64,000 nucleotides of DNA from Lachnospiraceae bacterium (GCA_910575075.1 CAJTCY010000004.1:124001-188000), one strand, 5' to 3'; shown: positions 54,152 through 61,665, numbered from the stretch's first letter. Notes: generated by a model not told the origin, from the letters alone. Made by a program: numbers and translations.

Positions 54152-54526
54152 ATACCGTATAGACAGATGCTCCTTCTATCAATGCAAAAAAATTTTACTT
54201 CAAAAAACATTGTACAATCAGGCTCTATCTATACACTCTACAGTTACTTTATATCAGGTACCTTATAACTGCCATGTTTGTATACAGAATATAAAAGAAA
54301 CTGCAGTCATAAAGCCGCCAGATATCTATGGTATTGTTCCTATACCCTAATTAATTCTGTACTTTATATTCCATATACTTTATAAATAAAATATATATTA
54401 CAAATACTATTTTGTCAACAAAACTCTTCATAATTCATCTTATTTTCCTATTTTTCATCATTATTCGACATTATATGGCAATTAATTCTAAAAGTCGAAT
54501 TTTATAAATACTTATATTTATAATTA

Positions 54527-54555
54527 TTTACTTTTTAAATTACTTGTGATATATT
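54527..54555 (+). promoter_or_regulatory. Promoter candidate of the PadR cassette
   Basis: TTTACT (54527-54532), a 17-base spacer and TATATT (54550-54555) lie 53 bases before the PadR start codon. A 0A-box core and a near match (AGTCGAAT at 54493-54500) lie 30-50 bases further upstream. Sequence match only. Confidence 0.5.
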
Positions 54556-54608
54556 ATTTCCAACACGTGAAAGCCAGCTTCTTTCAATACAACAACCAGG
54601 AGGTGATT

Positions 54609-54986
54609 ATGAGCAGGAAAATTAAAATAACCGGAAAGGAAGACAGCTTCGCGGAAAGCCTGCAGAACTGTCTGGGTGAAATGTTAGTTTTATTCCTGTT
54701 AAAACAAAAATCTATGTATACTTATGAAATTAATCAGGAGATCAGCCGGATCAGTAATGGTACATTTTCATATAAATCTCTTTATCCTTATATATACCGT
54801 CTGAAAAATGCAGACTGTATCGCAGAGGAAAGCCAAGAAATAGCCAAAAACAGGACACGTATCTACTTCCATATAACGGAACACGGATTAGAACATCTGG
54901 TAAACATTAAGAGAAAATATAGGGAATTAACCACTGCTGCCAATCTAATGCTGGATCTTGACGACATGATTTATAAGGGGAACTAA
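54609..54986 (+). CDS. PadR family transcriptional regulator
   Basis: A 125-residue winged-helix regulator. After a short basic start come LGEMLVLFLLKQKSMYTYEIN (helix 1-2), the recognition part SRISNGTFSYKSLYPYIYRLK, the wing (ESQEIAKNRTRIYFHIT) and a C-terminal dimer helix. These match PadR proteins, which often repress a neighbouring membrane or export gene. AGGAGG stands 5 bases before the ATG at 54609. The stop is two bases before the next gene, so the pair is co-translated. The region is AT-rich compared with its surroundings. Confidence 0.9.
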   Translation: MSRKIKITGKEDSFAESLQNCLGEMLVLFLLKQKSMYTYEINQEISRISNGTFSYKSLYPYIYRLKNADCIAEESQEIAKNRTRIYFHITEHGLEHLVNIKRKYRELTTAANLMLDLDDMIYKGN

Positions 54987-54988
54987 CT

Positions 54989-55384
54989 ATGAGAAACAAC
55001 AACTTAGACAAAATATTGAGAAAATATATGCGGGCTACGAAACATTATCTGATCTGCCCAAAAGAATATCAAAATCAATTTTCCATACAGATGAAAGAGG
55101 ATTTGGAAAAATTTATTCTGGAAAATGATAATGTTGAATATGAGGATATTGTTCAGTTTTTCGGTACGCCATTGGAATTGGCAAATTTTTATTTAAGCCA
55201 AATTCCAGCAGACGAACTGAACCGCTATAAAACTAAATTAAAATACAGTTTTATAATTTGTGCTATTATTTTAGCCATGATACTTGTAAGCATTATTATT
55301 CTTTTATTGTTTAAAGACCTCAAGGAACCAGAAACTATCTATATTCATGAATCTGTTGAGCTATTAGACAAATATATTGAATAA
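54989..55384 (+). CDS. Single-pass membrane protein with HAAS/DUF6120-like soluble domain
   Basis: A 131-residue protein. The first 85 residues are a charged helical cytosolic domain with NNLDKILRKYMRATKHYL and ENDNVEYEDIVQFFGTPLELANFYLSQIP, similar to the HAAS/DUF1700 type domains that often sit next to PadR regulators (I think it is DUF6120). One membrane helix follows (about 86-110, rich in I, L and V), then a short acidic tail outside (KDLKEPETIYIHESVELLDKYIE in part). This N-in, C-out layout resembles membrane proteins that hold or sense a regulator. The function is not known. Confidence 0.8.
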   Translation: MRNNNLDKILRKYMRATKHYLICPKEYQNQFSIQMKEDLEKFILENDNVEYEDIVQFFGTPLELANFYLSQIPADELNRYKTKLKYSFIICAIILAMILVSIIILLLFKDLKEPETIYIHESVELLDKYIE

Positions 55385-55424
55385 TAACAATAAATTATTT
55401 GAACTTAAGAAAGGATAAAAATTT

Positions 55425-55886
55425 ATGAACAAATTTATTGCAGCTTTAACTGCTTTTATCTTAATATTTAATTTTCCTATCATCGCAAATGCCAGTGGAA
55501 CGAATCCTTCTGACATGATCAACTCTTATGAAAATTCCGAGACAACTGATTTAGGGAACGGACTTATCATAAAATACAAAACCACGGAAATAACTTCCAA
55601 CGCACGAGCAACCGTACAAAAAGCAGTTAAGACTGCCGATTGTGAATTTGAAGGTAAAATAATTGCTACCCTTAAATTAACTGCAACTTTTTCATATACC
55701 GGATCATCTGCTACATGTACCAGTGCGTCTGTTTCTTCTATTACATATGATGGATGGATCTGTAGCGATAAGAAAGTCACTCGCAGTGGAAACTCTGCCA
55801 TAGCAACTGCCACCGTTTCAAAAGGCAGTCATAAATTTAATATCAAAGTAACCATGAGCTGCAGTCCCTCCGGCTCTATTTCCTAA
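55425..55886 (+). CDS. Small secreted protein with two likely disulfides
   Basis: A 153-residue exported protein. A signal peptide (about 1-23, cut after ANA) is followed by a beta-rich domain with four cysteines in ADCEFEG, ATCTSAS, GWICSDKK and MSCSPSG, probably two disulfides. The end (SKGSHKFNIKVTMSCSPSGS) is Ser/Gly/Thr-rich. It resembles small exported proteins of unknown role (perhaps DUF6147). AAAGGA lies before the ATG. It is the third gene of the PadR cassette, 40 bases after the membrane protein. No enzyme motif or membrane anchor is visible. Confidence 0.78.
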   Translation: MNKFIAALTAFILIFNFPIIANASGTNPSDMINSYENSETTDLGNGLIIKYKTTEITSNARATVQKAVKTADCEFEGKIIATLKLTATFSYTGSSATCTSASVSSITYDGWICSDKKVTRSGNSAIATATVSKGSHKFNIKVTMSCSPSGSIS

Positions 55887-55932
55887 AAGACTTGAAAAAG
55901 CGGTCTAATTTCTGACCGGATGGAACCCTAAG

Positions 55933-56011
55933 GCGTGTCTGAAAACTGCTTTCCACGGAATGTACATCACACTATGTAGATACAAGCCGAAGAATGAGTT
56001 TTCAGACACGC
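55933..56011. mobile_element. Small TIR element (MITE-like)
   Basis: A 79-base element with perfect 15-base terminal inverted repeats (GCGTGTCTGAAAACT at 55933-55947 and its complement at 55997-56011). CTAAG flanks it on both sides (55928-55932 and, one base away, 56013-56017), as expected for a 5-base target duplication. It has no gene. The remaining stretch 56012-56193 is AT-rich and holds only a weak GGGC/GCCC hairpin with T-run at 56155-56176. Confidence 0.65.
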
Positions 56012-56193
56012 TCTAAGGAAAATGAGTCAAAATTATCGGTAAAATATTTTTGATGTTTTTTGATCTAAAGATATTTGCCTGGAATCATATATATAGAAAT
56101 TTCATCCATTCTGTATCTGTTCGGATTTTAGTATGTGTTTTATTTTCATAAACAGGGCGCATAGCCCATCTTTTTTATATAATATCCCCCCTT

Positions 56194-56721
56194 TTACAAC
56201 GTTAATAAATAGACATATGCTTCTTCATTTTCAAAGGTAAAACTTCTGCTATATTTTCCGCCATTCTTTTCGATCGTCTTTATGGAAGCAGCATTATCTC
56301 TTTCAACTGATAATTGCAGCTGTTTCAAACCATGTTCTTTTGCGACAAGACATATTTGTCTTAATATTTCAGTAGCATATCCTTTTTTTCTTTCCACTGG
56401 TCTAACACTATAGCCGCAATTGCCAAAGTCTTTCAAAAAGTCGTTTAATTGATACCTCAAATCAGCTATGCCGACAATTTTATGATCTGACACCCTGACT
56501 GCAAAATAAGTATCAGTTAAAACCCAATTAGGATCAACCGTTTCCGGACTTGCATTGGCAGCAACTTTCGCAAGCCATTCGTCATAAGAGGCAGTCTTAT
56601 CAAACAATTCACTTCCATTGATTACTTGTTCTCCGAAGTCAAAATGCTCCTGCCGGTATTCAAGTGCTTCTTTTTTCAGTTCCAATGTTGGCTTTACAAG
56701 CCGTATTTCTTCATGTGTCAT
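56194..56721 (-). CDS. GNAT family N-acetyltransferase
   Basis: A 175-residue acetyl-CoA-dependent acetyltransferase, by type an amino-terminal or small-amine acetylase. It has the C-terminal GNAT blocks: FGNCGYSVRPVERKKGYATEIL (motif A, with the pyrophosphate-binding RxxGxA region) and LQLSVERDNAASIKTIEKNGGK (motif B). GGAGG lies 7 bases before the ATG. No substrate can be named. It stands alone, with a small hairpin upstream at 56764-56806. Confidence 0.88.
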   Translation of the reverse strand: MTHEEIRLVKPTLELKKEALEYRQEHFDFGEQVINGSELFDKTASYDEWLAKVAANASPETVDPNWVLTDTYFAVRVSDHKIVGIADLRYQLNDFLKDFGNCGYSVRPVERKKGYATEILRQICLVAKEHGLKQLQLSVERDNAASIKTIEKNGGKYSRSFTFENEEAYVYLLTL

Positions 56722-56850
56722 CTTTCATTCCTCCAATTTATGAATATTAATATTTAAAACAACAAAGGATACTTTTTCGCCCGATAATTCTTTCGGGTGT
56801 TCCTTTAGAACAGGTAAAATATTTATATCACTATGCAGTGATTTCATTTT

Positions 56851-57312
56851 TTAAACAATGATTTCCATACCATCATAGGCAAATAAAATATGATCAAGTT
56901 CTTTTTCCAGTTCATTGTAATAGCCATATGATTTTCCCCATATTTCATCAATATGTGTAACTATAATCTTCTTGATTCCATAGTATTTTTTTAGCTCTAT
57001 AACTTCATTTAAAGTCAATATCAATATCATCTATTTTTATATGTGACGTTTCATTCACAGAAATACAATGAAGAATATCTCCGTAATACTTAAAACAATC
57101 ACGGTTCATTTGATTTATATCTTTAATGACTTCTGGAAGAGCATAAAAACCGATAGGTGCAGATGTTCCTCTGACTAAAGTCGCAGCCTATCTTTTCAAC
57201 AATCCTAATACCCCTGACATGGTCTGGATCACTATGGGAAATCGATAGGTGTTTCACTTCCGTTATTTTTTGTCTGTTGCAGGCTACCGCTGCCAATGAT
57301 TTTTAATTTCAA
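56851..57312 (-). pseudogene. Decayed MBL-fold hydrolase gene
   Basis: Three stretches of one protein lie in different minus-strand frames. The first, from a TTG at 57312 with GGTGGTGAG upstream, reads KLKIIGSGSLQQT and stops early. The second reads KHLSISHSDPDHVRGIRIVEKIGCDF, with HSDPDH recalling the MBL metal motif. The third starts at GFYALPEVIKDINQMNRD and continues in another frame to VTHIDEIWGKSYGYYNELEKEL and a stop at 56851. Frameshifts and lost segments leave about 150 of some 240 residues. It seems a dead gene, once transcribed after the TetR gene upstream. Confidence 0.8.
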
Positions 57313-57411
57313 ATTTTTCTCACCACCTTATTTCATGAATCACAAGGATTTCTAATTGTGTTTCCATAATTAAAAATATTTAAATACTATCGCTATCCTC
57401 TTCCGTTTTCA

Positions 57412-57794
57412 CTAATATTTTTTTATTTGTTTTATTATTCTGGGAGGTGTTTCTTTATCTATAGGCATAAGTTTGCTGTACATCCTTACCCCTTGATAGG
57501 AAAACACAATGATATCGAATACTGCGGAAATATCTACTTCATTAAATTCATGTCTGTCAATCCCATACGTTCTATTCTTAAATCAATCTCATTATCCTGC
57601 TCTCTTGTCATATCATCAACAATTTCCTGAAAGACTTGACGCGTGCTCTCATAATGGCAATACAAGCCTCCTCTGCTTAGTTTTGCAACTTCGCATATAT
57701 CCTTCATTGTTACTTCTTTAAAACCTTTTTCTGCAAATAAAGAACATGCACATTTCTTTATATGCTTCCTTGTTTCCTGTCCTCTTTTATTCAT
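57412..57794 (-). pseudogene. Frameshifted, shortened TetR family regulator
   Basis: The first frame from the ATG at 57794 (GAGGAA upstream) encodes an intact TetR DNA-binding domain: ETRKHIKKCACSLFAEKGFK, then KLSRGGLYCHYESTRQVF. It ends at a stop near 57534. A second frame continues with NEVDISAVFDIIVFSYQGVR and KLMPIDKETPPRIIKQIKKY, typical of a TetR C-terminal end, and stops at 57412. Joined, they make about 127 residues where about 190 are expected, so both a frameshift and an internal deletion have taken place. The decayed MBL gene lies downstream. Confidence 0.8.
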
Positions 57795-57810
57795 AAACAA
57801 TTCCTCTTTC

Positions 57811-57859
57811 CGACATATGTGTCTGAAACCATTATACGACACGTGTGTCTGAAAGTCAA
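57811..57859 (-). promoter_or_regulatory. TetR promoter with two operator copies
   Basis: On the minus strand TTGACT (57859-57854), a 17-base spacer and TATAAT (57836-57831) form a near-ideal promoter. An 18-base sequence, CGACACGTGTGTCTGAAA, occurs at 57837-57854 inside the spacer and again, with two changes, at 57811-57828 downstream of the -10. Its core GACAC-N2-GTGTC is palindromic. This is the expected layout of TetR autoregulation, still intact although the regulator is broken. Confidence 0.75.
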
Positions 57860-57860
57860 G

Positions 57861-58070
57861 AACAAAGTGGGCAAGTCCGCTTCAACTCCTTAAATCCCTC
57901 ATTCATGAGGGACTTGGACGGTTTGCCGCGCCGAATGCAGTCGCTTCAGCGACATATTTCTTCTTGCACGAGTACCCTCGCTTCGCTGGGGCAGACCCTG
58001 CGCATATTGTTTTTTTATTCTATAGGAAGACACTTTCACGTGTTAGCGTGACAAGGTCTTTCCTATAAGA
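57861..58070. repeat. Interspersed palindromic element, long copy D
   Basis: The longest copy. It starts with AAAGTGGGCAAGTCCGCTT (57865-57883), the same hairpin as in copy E but with changes on both arms (one a G-T pair), followed by TCCCTCATTCATGAGGGA, TCGCTTCAGCGA and ACCCTCGCTTCGCTGGGG hairpins, and the main hairpin at 58017-58070 (TATAGGAAGA with TCTTTCCTATA; TCACG-TGTTAG-CGTGA). It lies between the TetR remnant and the ABM monooxygenase gene. No gene in it. Confidence 0.8.
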
Positions 58071-58124
58071 TAAAAAAAACGCCTGGTTTTCAGACGTTTT
58101 CATAAATATTATTTCCTGTCAGAC

Positions 58125-58454
58125 TTATTCCTTTATAAATGCTTTGTCTGCTGCTGGAATGGCATGATCAGACACATAGCGTTCTACTTTCATATGCAGT
58201 CCATATTTTTCCCGAAGTTCGGCAATCTTTGCCATCATAGGCGAGCTATGGTGGACATCTATTGCGTGCTGGTCTCTCCATCTGTCAATTAACAGCACGG
58301 TTTCTCTGTCATCCATCGGCAAAAAGTATTCGTACCCCATATTTCCATCTTCCGCACGAATGTCACTGACAATGCCGCTTGCCAACATTTCCTCCGCAAA
58401 TTTTTTCGCATTTCCATTCACACCGCTGTAATAGATATTTACTGTAATAGCCAC
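58125..58454 (-). CDS. ABM-domain (antibiotic biosynthesis monooxygenase-like) protein
   Basis: A 109-residue dimeric alpha-beta barrel protein of the ABM/YgiN family. It has KKFAEEMLASGIVSDIRAED, GYEYFLPMDDRETVLLIDRW and the HHSSPMMAKIAELREKY block. Such proteins include quinol monooxygenases and heme-degrading enzymes; no role can be fixed here. The GTG start at 58454 is supported by AGGAGG 9 bases upstream. It follows the acyltransferase gene by 13 bases. Confidence 0.88.
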   Translation of the reverse strand: MAITVNIYYSGVNGNAKKFAEEMLASGIVSDIRAEDGNMGYEYFLPMDDRETVLLIDRWRDQHAIDVHHSSPMMAKIAELREKYGLHMKVERYVSDHAIPAADKAFIKE

Positions 58455-58467
58455 TCTGTTTACCTCC

Positions 58468-59505
58468 TCATATCCTAAATATCAATTTGACTACATGATA
58501 TGCTAAAACGGTCAGCAAGAAACTTCCAATACAAATACATAATGCCTGTACCAATGTACCATTGTTTGTCTGCACAAAGTAATATGCAAAAACAACCAAT
58601 ATGGTCTGGTGCAAGATGTAAATCGGGTATGATGCGTTATTAAAATATTCAGTAAATTCAGTCTTACAATTTAGAATTTTCTTTCCCCCAATAAACAATG
58701 CAAGAATAGAAATCCACCCAATAAAATTCACCCACAAATCTCCGTAATAAGAAAAATTATAATATAGCACTGCCAAAGCAAAGGTTCCTATTACAAATAA
58801 CATCGTCAGAAAGAACCGGCATTTTTCAAGTCTTCTGATAATCTCGTCATTACTTAGCACATAGTATCCAGTCAAATACAAAACAAAATTTTTTCCAATA
58901 CTATAACCTCCAAAATTCCCTAAATAGTACATGAACCATATAGGCACAAATAAAAGAAACACGGCTGATATTGGCATTTTACCAACATATTTTGAGACTT
59001 TTTCATATGGTATAAAATGAATTACCGCCAATGCGGTCAATGATATTATGAAAAGGAACAAAATAAACCACAAATGACCGGGTGTAAATGCTCCGTCATA
59101 ACCGCTGAAATCTGTAAGGTGTGTAAAAAAATATTTCCAATGTTCAAGAATACCACCGCCATAGTTATCAAAAAATTTTCTTGCATACAATGCTTGAAAA
59201 GGAACAAAAAATACTAAGCCAAACAAAAATGGAATAAGCAGCTTTTTGATACGCTCAGCGATAAATTTCTTTTCGGTTCTCTTTAGCAAAGCGTATCGTG
59301 CGCTTACTCCCGCCAACACAAAGAGCAGCGGCATAAACCAGGGATTTACAAGCACAATCAATGTGCTTAATATCTTATTTTCTCCCAGCCAGATATAAAA
59401 GCGACTGCCAAAGTCATTCCAAATCATAAAAGTATGTACTGGAAATAAAAGCAATATGGTTATATTCCTCAAATTGTCTATAAAGTATTTTCGTTCCTCT
59501 CTCAC
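58468..59505 (-). CDS. Membrane acyltransferase (Acyl_transf_3 family)
   Basis: A polytopic membrane protein of about 345 residues with about ten hydrophobic segments. It has the family start (KYFIDNLRNITILLLFPVHTFMIW, with the catalytic-region histidine) and the FTPGHLWFILFLF block. These proteins move acyl groups onto sugars or lipids at the cell surface. The GTG at 59505 with AAAGGG ten bases upstream is better supported than the ATG at 59538. It forms a unit with the ABM gene. The substrate is unknown. Confidence 0.82.
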   Translation of the reverse strand: MREERKYFIDNLRNITILLLFPVHTFMIWNDFGSRFYIWLGENKILSTLIVLVNPWFMPLLFVLAGVSARYALLKRTEKKFIAERIKKLLIPFLFGLVFFVPFQALYARKFFDNYGGGILEHWKYFFTHLTDFSGYDGAFTPGHLWFILFLFIISLTALAVIHFIPYEKVSKYVGKMPISAVFLLFVPIWFMYYLGNFGGYSIGKNFVLYLTGYYVLSNDEIIRRLEKCRFFLTMLFVIGTFALAVLYYNFSYYGDLWVNFIGWISILALFIGGKKILNCKTEFTEYFNNASYPIYILHQTILVVFAYYFVQTNNGTLVQALCICIGSFLLTVLAYHVVKLIFRI

Positions 59506-59614
59506 AGAAATCACCCTTTCAAACTGACGTTTAAACATATCTTGAAAGTATTTTATTATATAATTCCCATACTATATATTTCTCCGGCGGTTAAATGCCG
59601 ATGAATTTTACGCC

Positions 59615-59699
59615 GAATAAATTTTCAACTGTACGGCGGAAGAATGAGCTGCAGCGAATGCTGCAACGATTGATAACACGCAGCAGATGGATATTTAGG
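59615..59699. repeat. Short relative of structured repeat family 2
   Basis: Begins with GAATAAATTTTCA and ends with AGCAGATGGATATTTAGG, as the second copy at 18942-19074 does, with a shorter middle (including GCAGCGAATGCTGC). The two ends can pair partly. It lies in the 220-base gap between the acyltransferase start and the end of the flavodoxin-ferredoxin gene. The relation rests on the two ends only. Confidence 0.5.
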
Positions 59700-59725
59700 T
59701 ATCTTTTTTAATCCCTGTAACTTTT

Positions 59726-60487
59726 TTAAATATACAACTCACATTTTTTGGGGATCGAACAGGCTTTCTTCAATGCAAGGGATGCCGCACCGACCATTGC
59801 GCTATTCAATGTTTTTGCCTTCTGCGGACAGTTAGCGACACAGCGCATACAGGAAATACATGTTTTCTTATCAACCAGTGCCGCATTTTCTTTGGAGATC
59901 GCTCCAACCGGGCACTGTTCTGCACACAAGCCGCAATTGTTACATGATTTTACCGTTTTCGGCACAAGCCCTGCACCACCAGCCTTCCGGTAGGGACGGT
60001 TTCCAGGCACAGACAGTTTTGTCACTGTCCCGGATTTCAGCTTTGCAAGAATCTGGCTGGAATAACCTGCTAACTGTTTTCGGTCTTCTGCGTCCGGCCT
60101 CCCCGCAGCATACTGGTGCATGATAGAATGTTCGGCAATAGCCGCAATGGCCGCCACAACGCAGAAGCCTGCCTGTTGTGCTGCGTCCTGCAGCTCCACC
60201 AGCGTATCCTCATAAGCACGATTTCCATAGACACATACAATCACGGCCTTCGCCCCATTCCCCCTTATCTCCTGCAGACGATGTACTGCTGCTGACGGCA
60301 CACGTCCTCCAAAGGAAGGTACTGCAATAACAGCAATATCCTCTGTCTCAAAAGAAATTTTCGAAAAACTGATTTTAGAATCTGCCAAGTCAATAACCTC
60401 CACATCATTTGCCAGCCCTTCGGAAACAATGTCAGCAACTCGTTTTGTTCCACCCGTAGGGCTGAATACTATCTGAGTACACTTCAT
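59726..60487 (-). CDS. Flavodoxin-ferredoxin fusion (EFR1-type electron carrier)
   Basis: A 253-residue cytosolic redox protein. The N-terminal half is flavodoxin-like, with the FMN-phosphate loop FSPTGGTKRVAD near residues 8-19 and AVPSFGGRVPSAAV; the C-terminal half has two [4Fe-4S] clusters (CNNCGLCAEQCPVG and CISCMRCVANCPQ). Such fusions carry electrons in anaerobes, often to reductases not yet identified. AGGAGG lies 7 bases before the ATG at 60487. It is divergent from an Rrf2 regulator whose operator covers its promoter. Confidence 0.9.
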   Translation of the reverse strand: MKCTQIVFSPTGGTKRVADIVSEGLANDVEVIDLADSKISFSKISFETEDIAVIAVPSFGGRVPSAAVHRLQEIRGNGAKAVIVCVYGNRAYEDTLVELQDAAQQAGFCVVAAIAAIAEHSIMHQYAAGRPDAEDRKQLAGYSSQILAKLKSGTVTKLSVPGNRPYRKAGGAGLVPKTVKSCNNCGLCAEQCPVGAISKENAALVDKKTCISCMRCVANCPQKAKTLNSAMVGAASLALKKACSIPKKCELYI

Positions 60488-60512
60488 AATGCAACCTCCT
60501 GTAAATTTTAAT

Positions 60513-60583
60513 ATTACACCTATGTTATAGCACATAAGAGGTGTAATGTCAACATTTACACAGCGGACCTCATATGGTATAAT
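60513..60583. promoter_or_regulatory. Divergent promoters and Rrf2 operator
   Basis: Minus strand: TTGACA (60552-60547), 17 bases, TATAAC (60529-60524) for the flavodoxin-ferredoxin gene. Plus strand: TTTACA (60555-60560), 17 bases, TATAAT (60578-60583) for the regulator. A perfect inverted repeat ATTACACCT / AGGTGTAAT (60513-60521 and 60539-60547) brackets the minus-strand -10 and touches its -35, so a bound dimer would block that promoter. Confidence 0.85.
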
Positions 60584-60607
60584 CCTATCAGAGAAAGGGG
60601 AATGGTT

Positions 60608-61039
60608 ATGCACATCAGTCAAAAATGTTCAGTTGCGCTTCACTGCCTGATTTTTATCAACGAATACAGCAGCGATGTTAATGTGACCAGCAGCCTGCTT
60701 GCAAAATCAACCGGCTGTAATCCCGTTATCATCCGCAGCATTTTAAGCGGATTAAGGAAGGCTGGGATCATTTCAACACAATCAGGAGTTGGTAATGCAC
60801 AACTTGCAAAAAAGCCAGAAGATATCACCCTATATGATATCTATAATGCCCTTGAGCCGGATGGCCTGCGGAATCTGTTCGGGATACACGCGTCCCCTGC
60901 CTCCACATGCCCGGTCGGTAAAAATATCCATACTGTCCTGCAGATGCCCTATGACATCATACAAAAAGATCTTATGGCAAGTTTAACATCCATCCGTCTT
61001 GATTCCATTATAAAACAATTCCATGACGTCCTATCGTAA
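60608..61039 (+). CDS. Rrf2 family transcriptional regulator
   Basis: A 143-residue winged-helix regulator of the Rrf2/IscR/NsrR group. It opens HISQKCSVALHCLIFINEY, has the recognition helix region TGCNPVIIRSILSGLRKAGI and a C-terminal part with cysteines (C in TGCN, STCPVG and others) that could hold an iron-sulfur cluster or sense redox. AGGGGA stands about 8 bases before the ATG at 60608. The signal is not known; control of the divergent flavodoxin-ferredoxin gene is supported by the operator. Confidence 0.9.
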   Translation: MHISQKCSVALHCLIFINEYSSDVNVTSSLLAKSTGCNPVIIRSILSGLRKAGIISTQSGVGNAQLAKKPEDITLYDIYNALEPDGLRNLFGIHASPASTCPVGKNIHTVLQMPYDIIQKDLMASLTSIRLDSIIKQFHDVLS

Positions 61040-61084
61040 AAAATCCAGCGGCTGATCATCAATCAGAAAGACCAATGGATTTTT

Positions 61085-61276
61085 TTACACTTTGATTTTT
61101 ATTCCATTTTTAAAGGTGAAACTGATATCTTTCTTACTATATACCGCAGCATATTTAATGAAGCAGTACCCGCTTTCCTCATCAAATTTTTTCCCTGACA
61201 GAACGAAATGACTATTGTCCGGAAATGAAAAGCACCAATCTGCCATATCACAGATAACTGCTCCTATGGATTTGTC
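61085..61276 (-). pseudogene. Fragment of an unknown coding sequence
   Basis: A minus-strand frame of 64 codons reads like protein (ICDMADWCFSFPDNSHFVL, then SGYCFIKYAAVYSKKDISF) and ends at a stop at 61085, but is cut off by a TAA just upstream and has no start codon or ribosome binding site. It is probably the tail of a lost gene. I do not recognise it. Confidence 0.4.
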
Positions 61277-61330
61277 TTAGCATATATGGTATAATCCACC
61301 TTAACAACGAAAGATTGGGAGAAATAACAC

Positions 61331-61586
61331 ATGGAATTCACAAACTTACTTACAGTCAAAAACCGCGATGAATTGCGGAAATGGCTCGCAGATAACCATG
61401 ATAAGGAAATTCCCGCCCTTATACCAGCGGGTACGGATTGACACCATCCAGATCAAAAAGAAGCAGCCAGAACTGTTTCAAAGCAGGCTGCAAAAGCTGA
61501 TTGAAAATACCACAAAGGGTATTATGTACGGAGAATGGAATGATAACGGGCGGCTGAATTTTCTCAATTTTCTATCTTCTTTTTAA
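61331..61586 (+). pseudogene. Internally deleted YdeI/OmpD-associated family gene
   Basis: The first 24 codons from the ATG at 61331 read MEFTNLLTVKNRDELRKWLA as in YdeI-type proteins. Then the frame changes near 61406, and the typical end of the family (RVRIDTIQIKKKQPELFQSR, then KLIENTTKGIMYGEWND) follows in another frame to 61586. About 100 central residues are missing. A promoter-like TGGTATAAT at 61287-61295 remains. It is a dead gene. Confidence 0.75.
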
Positions 61587-61630
61587 CTGTTGGAAAAAAT
61601 ATTTTTATCTGCTTTATTTGTCATGCAAAA

Positions 61631-61665
61631 AATGACCAAAAGTACGAAAAACACTTTTGGCCATT
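61631..61665. terminator. Hairpin, probable terminator
   Basis: AATGACCAAAAGT at 61631-61643 pairs with ACTTTTGGCCATT at 61653-61665 with one mismatch. AT-rich sequence on both sides (A-run left, TTTAATTTT right) allows use on either strand. It lies about 165 bases after the malQ stop and 45 after the YdeI remnant. Confidence 0.6.

Larger units (their letters stand above)
53790..54608. other. Gene-free stretch between spoIVA and the PadR cassette
   Basis: More than 800 bases, AT-rich, especially 54360-54560. It holds the inverted repeat at 54081-54151, one 0A-box core (TTCGACA, 54474-54480), and the PadR promoter at 54527-54555. An 81-codon open frame at 54105-54350 has only a weak ribosome binding site and no recognisable sequence; I do not call it a gene. 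Confidence 0.5.

Noticed and set aside
54105-54350. Plus-strand open frame of 81 codons before the PadR cassette
   Set aside because: Begins inside the inverted repeat, has only a weak GGAAG upstream, and its translation resembles nothing known. It could still be real but I cannot support it.
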